Positions 55,480 through 64,000 of a stretch of 64,000 nt of DNA are shown one piece after another (the first letter of the stretch is position 1; each line of letters opens with the position of its first letter). The translations under genes were made by a program, and so were the position numbers. A model generated the notes under the pieces. The model made no database searches. It saw only the letters and a list, made by a program, of their open reading frames with translations, and was not told the DNA's origin. This DNA comes from Ctenosaura bakeri (lineage: Eukaryota; Chordata; Lepidosauria; Squamata; Iguanidae). Location of the stretch: assembly GCA_948474755.1 (NCBI GenBank), contig CAOLHI010000078.1, forward strand, positions 682,001 through 746,000, in the 5' to 3' direction.

Positions 55480-57180
55480 TTATGTTACAATATATTCCTT
55501 TGTGAAATGAGTCCACAGTTTCCTGCCTGCCAATGCAAACTGAGCTGCTAAGTATGTTACAGATGGCAACGTGTCAGATAACAGTGCTGTAACTACTTTC
55601 TGGGATGTGCAGTCAGCAAAAAATTGAATAATGGTAGTCAGGAATCTTTGTCTAGGGTCAGAATAGAGGGGGCAGACCAGCAAGTAATGAGTTGTGTTCT
55701 CCATCTGGTTACAGCCAAATACACATTTCCTATCTAAGACTGGAGTACCTTGGTATCTCCCTTCAAGATATGCAGAAAGCATCTGTTGAAATCTAAGTTC
55801 TGTAAAAGCTCTTTGGAGCTGAAATAAAGGTCCTTTCCACACGAGGCAGTTAAAATGGGCCAAGGCAACCTGGCACGGAGGTCATCCACACCTTCGTTCA
55901 GACTAGGTGCGGACTATTTAACTTAGTTCCACACCTAAGTCTGATCCAACCTGCCCCCAAGTGTCCTCCAGCACACTACGTAAAGACCAGAAAAGCCCTA
56001 TCTTTACATTTTCTGGAATGCACCATTGGGTTCCTACTTACCTGTGCAGATGCGCAGGCTCACACCAATGCGAGCGGTTGGTCCACTCCCACGAAGACAT
56101 CAGAAGCCGCCATTTTGAGCCAGAGCAGTGCGGATCTACAGACCTCGCACTGCTCCGGTTCGCCCTGCACTAACGGAGGAGCCCTGCAGAAGGGCTCAAG
56201 GGAAAGTCTGCGTTACTTCAGACCCAAGAGGAGCTGGTAAGTAACAGCATGGAGCGATTTACTTGCCTCGTGCGGAAAGGGCCAAAGTCAAGGTTTCAAA
56301 ATACTGAGGCTTTGCATGATTAATCTGGATCTGTGGGTACCAGATGGAGAATTTTGAGCCAACTATGGATGCTCTGTCTTGCCTGGCATCCTGATCAAAG
56401 ATCCAGTTTTTAAGATCACGAGGACTTAGTCTTAAATAATTCTCTGTTTTAAGGTTGTAGCTCTTTAACTTATCTTGGAGCAATTGTGCCCAACCTCCAG
56501 AACTCTGTTCCTCTAACCAACAAAGTTTGCTGAGGGAGTTATCTTCAAGTCCATTTGATCTGCGCCAGAATCTTAAGAAAGACAGGTCGATTCTAGCTGT
56601 AACTGAGGGTAAGCCCAACTCAGCCCTAAGGTGCGCCACTGAAACCCCAGGAGGCAGTCCCAGAATCTGTTCCATGAATTTATTTTGCACAATTTCCAAA
56701 TCAGACTTGGCATCTCTTCCCCAAATTTCGCTCCATACAACATTTGTGCAATAATTTTAGCCGTAAAGACCTTAATAGCAGGATTTATTAACTGTCCCCC
56801 TCTAGAATAAAATAATCTTTTGAATTGCCCAATAGGTCTGGTACTTGAGATTTTAGTGGCTTCTAAATGCTGTTTCCAGGAAAGCTTCTCATCAAAGTAC
56901 AACCCCAGATATTTAAATGGGTACACCTGTTCTAGGTGATGTCCATCGAGTGTCCATATGCACTTGGGGGACCTCTTCCCAAATACCATAATTTTGGTTT
57001 TTGTATAATTGACAGCCAGCTGTTCCTCTTTGCATAGCCTCCCAAATTCGGCTAGCATCCTTTTGAGACTGATTTTATTCAAGGATAGCAAGACCAGGTC
57101 ATCAGCATAAAGCAAGACTGAGATCTTGCGATTGCTAATAGCTTCCCTGCAGAAGTTGTCAGAGCTTATCTGACCTTCTA
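55480..57180 (-). pseudogene. LINE reverse transcriptase and C-terminal region, interrupted
   Basis: Encodes the RT of the LINE. LLYADDLVLL (about 57120-57090) holds the catalytic YADD; INYTKTKIM-like VNYTKTKIMVFGKR and FKYLGLYFDEKLSWKQH follow (57115-56573). After a frame shift near 56720, MEIVQNKFMEQILGLPPG continues (56699-56287). The MITE then intervenes, and FQLQRAFTELRFQQML leads to a Cys/His block (CVFGCNQMENTTHYLLVCPLY, 55760-55690) typical of the C terminus of such LINEs. Apart from the MITE, one frameshift is the only clear lesion in about 1.2 kb. Confidence 0.85.
55829..56283 (+). mobile_element. Harbinger-like MITE, family H3, copy 3, inside the LINE
   Basis: GGTCCTTTCCACACGAGG / CTCGTGCGGAAAGGGCC with a 3-bp AAA duplication (55826-55828, 56284-56286). 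Interior matches 23119-23604 and 47310-47763, including GAAGCCGCCATTTTGAGCC. It interrupts the LINE coding region and is therefore younger than that copy. Confidence 0.94.
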
Positions 57181-57299
57181 CCTTGCTGGATGCCTTGACA
57201 AATGCCTAGATTGACCTTGGACACTCCCTTGCCATGGAACTCTGGTGGACTTTGTTTATGTTGGACTTTATTTATGACTCCTTGCTTACTGCCACCTCC

Positions 57300-57480
57300 A
57301 CTGTTGCCCCACACCATTTTAATAGGGATTTACAAGCCTTGTTTGCAGTTTCTCAGTCTCACAAGGCTTGCAGTCCCTGTTAAAAATGGCATAGGGCAGC
57401 AGCAGTGGTGACAGCAAATAATCCACGAATAATCAAATCTGCAAAAGTGAAACCCACAACTGTGGAGGGCTGACTGTATT
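57300..57480 (+). mobile_element. Mariner/Tigger-like remnant
   Basis: AATAATCCACGAATAATCAAATCTGCAAAAGTGAAACCC...GTGGAGGGCTGACTGTA resembles the CGAATAATC...GGGCCAACTGTA ends of TcMar-type elements. Left end not found. Confidence 0.4.
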
Positions 57481-60239
57481 TCAAATAAAAGTATCAGCCT
57501 TCTATATATAGGAAGGGAAAGATAAGTGAAAAAAACATAGAAAATAAGGAATAACATTTCCTTACTAAGAATATTTAAGTTGGAAAATCATATTTGACAA
57601 ATGAGTACTCCTTCTCCCCGCCCCTTGTTACCCTCTAAGTTAATTTCTACTTTAATAGTCATAATCTATAAGAAGATATCTTCTCTTCTCTCTTTATTAT
57701 CCTAACCTGGGTTTTTAATCAATAACTTATAAATTAGATAATATAGTAAAAAATAACAACTGTAAATTCACGAACAGCTCCAACAATATGATGGGTAATT
57801 AATTACTTAATCAAAGGATATAATTTCTATCTTGAATAAATCAAGACGCCCTCAATTAAAGTTCTATTTACAAGTACAAATGAATACAAATGTAAGTGTA
57901 TTTTCTAGTTGACATCTTGTTTGGGTCTCTATGGTTATATTATTCCAGCTGCTTTTAAAATCTCCCGGTTGTCCTCCCCTTCTTCCACTTCCCCTTTGCT
58001 TTGCGTTTATTTGCATTGCTGAAAACAGAGTTCAAGGTGCAAATATAGTTTGCATTCAATTAACTCAGCTGAGAGGTGAGAAGGAGGAATTTCACCCTTC
58101 CCAGTAGGCTCAGGCAAAAGCAAATTTCAGTAGCCCCTGCTAGCTTATCTTCCTTATTAATAACGTTTGCTTCCTTGACCACACTGTGATGTTTTCTGTT
58201 CGCACCTCTCCCAGTTTTCATCCGTTGAATGTTGGGAAGTATGCAATAACAGTACCAGTCTTCTTTGCCTACACTCTCAAACTTTTCATTGCTAAACAAA
58301 GGCTTGATACATTAATCCACTTTCCAGGTAAATTTTGTTCATCATCAACATTACTAACAGAATTTTTAAAAAGACACATCACTTTTGAAAGTTTTCAAGC
58401 AAGTAGCTCTTTTGGCAGCGTAAAAAGATGGAAGTCCAGTTCTAAACTGTTTAAAACAAAAAGTGGTAGTTCCAAAAGATATGAAATATGGACATAGTTG
58501 AGAAAATTTCTGTGTGTGAGTTGTATCCTATTTCTTATTGAGATGAATATATAGGTCTGATTAGCTTCAGGTTGCTGGTGAGGATTAATATAACAATTGC
58601 CCTCCTATATGAAAAAGGTCCCTATCTGAGTATGAAAAAGTTAATTTTGGGCTATATTTCTCAAATGCTCCCAGGCATGTTGTCTGAGTTGTAGTCCAAA
58701 AAGGTTTAAAAAATATAAAGTTATATCTTCTGCACATAGAAAACTGGCACATCAGGGAGATGTGCAGAAACCTCTCCCTGACATTTAACTTCTTTGATGG
58801 AATATTTGGGGGGGGGGACCAGCATGGGAAATTTTTGACCATATGAATCCTCATATATCTGCAGTCTGAGGCAGGATGGCACAGACCACCTTGCTGAGGA
58901 TAACATTATAGCTTGCTTCTTCAGAATCTAATATGCTCTTTTCTTCCCCCCCACCAATAATATCTGAAATATTTGAAATGCATTGATATTAATGTTTATT
59001 CTCTGGGGCTACTCCTGCTGCTTCACTATTTCTAATAACCACATAGTAGAAGTTGGGCCTGTCACTCAAAGTTGCCATGTAGCCATTTCATTTCGTTCCA
59101 AGATTGTTCCCAATCAGTGTTTCTGCGAGCTGACCATGTTCTTCTCCTAGTAAAATAAGTATAAGGCATTCAAGCAGAATATTCCACACACTCATGTTTC
59201 TCAGTGGCCTTGTTTCACCACCATTTATATTTGATACTACTACTTGAGCTCACTTCTGAGTACAATTAATAGTACTTAGTCTATTTCATAACTGTCACTG
59301 GAATCCCGGTTTGTTTGTTTTCACCCGCTTGCTTCATGTGAGACATCAAGTAAAAACAGCAAAGATACCAAATGACTCATGTTGTAGATAACAGTTTATT
59401 TCTCTGGTTACCTTTGGAATATAATACGCTGGTTTTTCCCTCCCTCTACCCTCCGAGACACACAAGCCAGATATTATTGAAAGAGAAAATCATTGCCATC
59501 TTTTGCTTTACCCCTCTCCAAAATAATGACTACTGCACAGTAAATGATTTTACTTTTCCAAGGCTCACATCTTACATTTATCTCAGATTGTCTTCAGATA
59601 AACAGGGCCTTACTATCTGGAAAGTCAAATGTAGAATGCCATCCATTAACAAACCATTAACTGTTTTTAGTGTCCCAGCAGGGAGCAAAAGCAGGTTTAT
59701 TGAACCGGTAGCTCTGCCTTGTGGATTCTGTTCATTTCGCAAGATTACAAGAAAAAAGGGAAGAATCCCTGTTATTTGTGCTTCATATGAGTAAAAGCAT
59801 TTATTTTACTTCAGTTTTCATAAAAACAAGAGGTTATATCTATGAGGGGCAGGGAATTAAAAGTCAGAACATTCTGCCTGTGTGGCAGTGTATGTGAGCT
59901 GGTATTTCTGTATTTTTTGTATCACTGTGAAACTTCTATTTGTTTGAGTAGGACTAGTCATGGACTTGCCCCAAAAGGGTGTTTCCAAGAATAATTATGT
60001 AACAAAATGTCTCACTTCTTCTTTCTCTTAGGTTTCTACCTAAGGTTATATGAGTTTAATGAACTTTCTTTTTTCTTCTGTTCAATTTTATGTGATGCAA
60101 CATTTAATATTTAGGTTCTCCAGGTTCATAGAAACATGACCATTGTCCACCTCACATTATACATGCAATGCAGAATATTAACATCTCCAAGTGACATATT
60201 TGCCACTAAGCTAAAAGCCTAGTGATTTTGCTGATTCCA
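57481..60239. other. Unassigned AT-rich sequence
   Basis: A dispersed-repeat remnant lies near 58665-58715 (GTTGTCTGAGTTGTAGTCC) and a G run at 58809-58817. The 140-codon frame at 59372-59794 has no motif and is treated as chance. Confidence 0.4.
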
Positions 60240-60540
60240 TTTGTTTTTTCTCAGACATGTAAATTTCTTCAAACAGTAGAGATCAGGAACAGAAACAGAG
60301 CAGTGTGCACAATAAAACTAGCAAGCAGATTAATAATCTCCATGTACAATACTGATCAATTTAAAGAGCCAATGTGGAAATCTGTAACAAGTTCGAACAG
60401 TGCTAGGCTAATTAACACAGTATACATATAAAAAATTAATACAGTTTGCAAGCTATTTGATTGACAGATTACAACATACATGTAAATCAAAGATTAATTA
60501 ATGCACTTATTCTGCAAAGTTATTTGTACAATTTACAGTT
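60240..60540. promoter_or_regulatory. Candidate conserved regulatory element with PBX/MEIS-type site
   Basis: TGATTGACAG at 60458-60467 is a perfect match to the composite PBX-MEIS/PREP decamer. Around it lie GATTAATAATC (60326-60337), GGCTAATTAACAC (60406-60418), AAAATTAATAC (60431-60441) and AGATTAATTAATGC (60490-60503). No repeat or coding feature overlaps. The cluster is suggestive of a developmental enhancer, but conservation has not been tested. Confidence 0.3.
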
Positions 60541-60799
60541 TCTTTTGATATGATCACCAGATCAATTCCTGCCTCCACTAAGCTCCAATAATGGAAAAAC
60601 ATTTGCTCAGAAACAGAGTCAGTTTTCATGACCCCTTCATTGATGACAGAGTGCTTTGTTCTCTTCCTGCTGGTGCCCTTTTAATTGCCTTTTGAGAACC
60701 TCCTTTGCAAACCATCACAAAATCTGGAAAAAGAATGGGGTCACCTACAAAGTACCTCACTGTAGTTTTAAGCTCATGCTTCACTTGATTGTAAATGGC

Positions 60800-60935
60800 T
60801 TTGGCTTAGATGCAGGGCTCATGCATTATGCCCTATGTCCAAGCCCTGGCTTCTCTAGGTAGAACTAGGAACAATTCCTTTCTGAGACCCTGGAGAGCGA
60901 CTGCCAGTCTATAAGCCAGGTGTTGAAACAGTACC
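60800..60935 (+). mobile_element. tRNA-derived SINE, second type, 5' part
   Basis: TGCAGGGCTCATGCATTATGCC and CTTTCTGAGACCCTGGAGAGCGACTGCCAGTC match the body of a widespread reptile SINE. Its usual continuation is absent here but appears at 61495. Confidence 0.5.
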
Positions 60936-61490
60936 TTCCAGATGTTCTTGATAGGGGGATTCACTGAGTAAGAAAAGACCACTCTCCTTTTTGATGTGTG
61001 CGGTGCTACCCTGTGTTGTCCCTCTGTTGCAGAAGATAGCAGGACTTGAGTATCTGGGGAGAGGTTCAGCACACCTGCAGCTCAGCTGGTGCTCCCCCAG
61101 ATGTTTGCACAGAAAAATCAGCCTCCCTAGATAAGTCAGGCAGCAAACATTCTACAGCCACTGGAAGTAACATTGATTACCTGCTCTCTGACAGACATCC
61201 AAGTCAGCTCAGAGACTCTGCCCTGTTCTTGAATCCAAACTACTCCTGTGTGTGCCCCTCTGTTGGGCTATAAGCTTTAGATTGATAGCTTGGCTTTCAA
61301 TCTCTAGGCTGCTAATCAACAACCCAGCTTCTCATTTCTCCAGATGAATTAGAACACTCTGCTTGATGTCATAATTGTGGTTATTGGACCACACCTTCCA
61401 TAAGCCTTCCCTGATGGCTCCATTGGCTTGATCTGATGGGAGTGGAAGCACAACCATTTCTGAGGGGCCCATGTTCCCCACCCCTTCCAC
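60936..61490. other. Unassigned interval splitting a SINE
   Basis: About 555 bases between the two SINE halves; no terminal repeats or tail could be identified. Confidence 0.35.
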
Positions 61491-61550
61491 ACATCATACT
61501 GACCTGGATGGGCCAGTGATCTGAATCAACATAGAACCAACCCTGTGTGA
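61491..61550 (+). mobile_element. tRNA-derived SINE, second type, 3' part
   Basis: CATACTGACCTGGATGGGCCAGTGATCTGAATCAACATAG is the usual 3' continuation (ATACTGA.CTAGATGGACCA...GTCTGA) of the SINE broken at about 60935. Confidence 0.5.
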
Positions 61551-63479
61551 CCACTGTCCCATGGGTAATGGGTTGTCCAAATATAACCAGGGCAGAAAAA
61601 TAAATAGTACCTTACAAATATCTTGAAAATTGGACTTGCATACTAGTAAAATCAGTTATTTTTCTCTGTGTTTTTGCTCTATATTTTTGCAGCATCATTA
61701 TACATTTAGTTAGAAGATTGAGAAGATTGCAGCAGTCGGGATATTTTAAATGTGTTTTCAGCAACAATTGTTTCTCCATATGACAATATACCCTTACTTG
61801 GTTGCTTACATAGGTTTTAATCTACAGGAAATCATTCCTAGTGTCCTGGGAGATGAATTAATGATAACATACTAGAACAAATATTTCAGTCAGCTGGGTA
61901 CAAAGAGGGCATGGGTATTGCTCATTGGCAAAATTTGTTTATGATTAATCTAATTAACATAAGCCCTGGTCCTCATTGAGATGGTAAATCTATTTCTGGA
62001 TTATATCATTTCAACTGCAGGACAGGGATCTCACAGAACTGAATCTTTCCCCATACCAAAATAAATAAATAAAAGGAAATCCTTCCGCCTAGACAGCTAA
62101 GTGCCAAGAAACTTTGCTTACTTCTTCACAGTTTCATTTTCTACTTTACAGGCAGATCTTTAAAAAATTAGTTTTTGATACCACAGTTCCCAAAATCTCC
62201 CAGCCAATATAGTCAGTGAGCTTACTGGCTAAGAGTAACATTTCCAAGCTGTGATTGTAGGATGTATGACAAGTGTTGGCACATATTATATGCCAGCACA
62301 ATGGCAGTTCTGGCACCTGTTGAAAACCTTTTTGTTTACATTGGCACTTGGCAGCTTTTAACACTAGCCCTTTTGATTTTAGTTTTAGTTTGATTTTAGT
62401 TTGGATTAAATCACTGGTGCCAGGGTGTTGGCTTTTAGTACAGCTATATATTGTACCTTGTTTCGTACTGTTCAATTTTTGTTTTCTTGTTCAATTTTTA
62501 TTTTCTTAGAGCACATGATAACCTTTCCAAGGTGAGAACAGCAAGTGTGTATGAAAAATGCAAAATAAAGCGACATAAGTACTCTTACTTCACAAAGTTT
62601 GTACGCTGGTTGCTCAAGCATTGTACATAGCAACATGATTAACAGCCTCCAAACCCTCCTTTTTCATTTATGCCAATTTTTTTTAACCTTAAGAGACTGT
62701 TGGCTGCTAACTCTTCTTAATGGTGAATGGAGATTTGGTTCCAATGAGATGAGAGCAGCACTGTGTTTACTGGAACCTAATGGTGCAGTCTGTTCATCTT
62801 CTGGAGGTTGTATTGATAATGAATGATTATTTCAGTGTACTGTGTGACACGTATTCCAATTCTATGTATGTTTACACAAATGTAATTCCCATGGCACTTA
62901 ATGGGGTGCACTCCTAGATGTGCCTATAGGTTTGCTACATTCATGCCTAAGCAACACCAGGAAGAATTCAATCCTGACAAGACAATATTTTTCTATCTCC
63001 AGAACAGAATATATTACTTAAATCTTGGTCCTTTGTGGGTTTTGTTTGGTACTGGTGTTATCTACATCTTGAAGCTGAGATCTACACAGTGAAGCACTGC
63101 AATCTTTAGTACAGTCTGGAAATTCAAATGGCCTTCTGCTCCTGGATGACAGACAAAGAACTATTACAGTTGTGCAGAAAGCGTTTACTTCTGTGGAATG
63201 AGTTTGCTACAATTCTTTGCCAGCTGTTCAAGACTGAGAAGGAAACAGACTTACTGAGGTCTAAAGAGACGCAATGCGGGTATAACACACGCAGAGAGAG
63301 CAATGGGAGGGTCCGTGTCAGTACTGCATGCACATAGCAGCACTTCTCCAAGCTTTTCAGACTGAGGGCTCAGTGCTGCAGCACATCATCAGAAGCCTGG
63401 AACAGAACAAAATGGACCTTCACCCCAGTCCATCCCCATGGAAAGTCAGTTGTGTAATCTTGTGTAGGCCAAAGGGCGT
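61551..63479. other. Unassigned AT-rich sequence
   Basis: TAAT-core clusters occur at 61940-61965; no genes or repeats recognised. Confidence 0.35.
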
Positions 63480-63665
63480 GGTTGGTTCAGATGTTAGTGT
63501 CACCAGTAATTCAGCTCTGAGTTTTAGTTTGAACCTTCAGCGTGCAGAACCACATTCCCAAATTTGTTGCAGCACCCACAACAGCTCATGTAAAGTTTAG
63601 ACTAAAATCCAAAGTGGATTAATTACCCTACTGACATGACACCCTATGTCCCTCTGAGGCCATAT
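63480..63665. repeat. Dispersed repeat with GTAAAGTTTAGACTAAAAT core
   Basis: GTTAGTGTCACCAG...GCAGCACCCACAACAGCTC...AAAGTTTAGACTAAAATCCAAAGTGGATT...CTACTGACATGACACC: the most diverged member of the family at 25887-26316, 33165-33335 and 48833-48985. Confidence 0.5.
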
Positions 63666-64000
63666 GCAGCAGGATATGGTGGGCTAAGGTTTAGACACAC
63701 ACCCATCTCAGAGTACAGGAATGGGGAGGCTTAACTCTTCCATGCCTGCATAGGGAGGTCTCATTACATCTCTCCCTCTCTGCTGGTTGGTGCTGGAAAC
63801 AGCTTGCCTCAATGCCAATCTCCTTGGCATGGAAAGGGCAGACAACTTAAATGATGAGAAAGACAGGCAGGGGTAACTCTTTCTCTGGTGACCCCTCTGT
63901 TTAAACTGTGCTCCACGTGTCCTGGAACTGAGCAATGGGGGCTGCAAGGGCAGCTTGGAAGGCCCTGTAGGGCTTGTAGATAGTTTCCATTGGTCACATG

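Larger units (their letters stand above)
55193..57190 (-). mobile_element. Non-LTR retrotransposon (reptilian LINE, clade not resolved)
   Basis: RT-containing LINE reading right to left, with a 3' UTR (55480-55193) ending in GGCCATTGGCTATATACG and an ACAACAACAA tail. It is 5'-truncated just before the RT catalytic box. A 455-bp MITE interrupts it at 55829-56283. The protein style suggests an I/Vingi- or R4-like reptilian LINE, but I cannot place it by eye. Confidence 0.82.

Noticed and set aside
59372..59794. 140-codon open frame as a host gene
   Set aside because: No recognisable domain, no flanking splice pattern, AT-rich composition; lengths like this arise by chance.
1..64000. CRISPR arrays, operons or prokaryotic signals
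   Set aside because: No regularly spaced direct repeats; sequence is clearly vertebrate nuclear DNA.

Overview
This is vertebrate, intron/intergenic-type nuclear DNA, most likely from a squamate reptile. The evidence is the repeat set: tRNA-derived SINEs with a Bov-B-like tail (Sauria-type), a 5S-rRNA-derived SINE using the same tail, CR1 and L1 LINE pieces, a SPIN (Space Invaders) hAT element, solo LTRs and many Harbinger-like foldback MITEs. I find no host protein-coding exon, tRNA, rRNA or CRISPR that I can support. Every recognisable coding region belongs to a transposable element and most are broken.

Layout. 1-6 kb: an LTR-like unit, an 884-bp solo LTR with 4-bp target duplication, a 5'-truncated L1 with a 16-bp target duplication, several MITEs, and a 924-bp LTR related to the first. 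6-25 kb: mostly unique sequence with scattered foldback MITEs, SINEs, one CR1 3' end and an LTR-like unit. 25-33 kb: a complex L1 cluster. A minus-strand L1 (ORF2 linker, reverse transcriptase, C-terminal Cys/His region) carries a 430-bp retroposon insertion and has its 3' end locally inverted. It abuts, head to head, a plus-strand L1 with 5' UTR, ORF1 and endonuclease, whose 5' UTR is split by a SPIN element with a perfect 8-bp target duplication. 33-36 kb: a LINE 3' end, SINEs, a Tigger-like remnant and MITEs.

36.9-44.5 kb: a GC-rich Harbinger-type transposon of about 7.6 kb. It has a two-exon DDE transposase on the plus strand and a convergent Myb/SANT (trihelix)-like gene on the minus strand. 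It also has a second trihelix-like gene on the plus strand, which known two-gene Harbingers would not predict. Its right terminus reads GGCCCTTTTCAC inward, close to the GGCC(A/C)TTTYCRCAC ends of about 17 MITE copies here, several with clear 3-bp target duplications, so this element or a relative probably mobilised them.

44.5-64 kb: microsatellites, SINEs, a CR1 3' end, and a minus-strand LINE (55.2-57.2 kb) carrying a 455-bp MITE. Removing the MITE plus one 3-bp duplication restores the LINE reading frame exactly. The rest is AT-rich unique sequence, including a 60.2-60.5 kb stretch with a perfect PBX/MEIS-type decamer and several homeobox cores that may be a conserved non-coding element.

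All family assignments come from reading the sequence and from general knowledge of these families; no searches were run.
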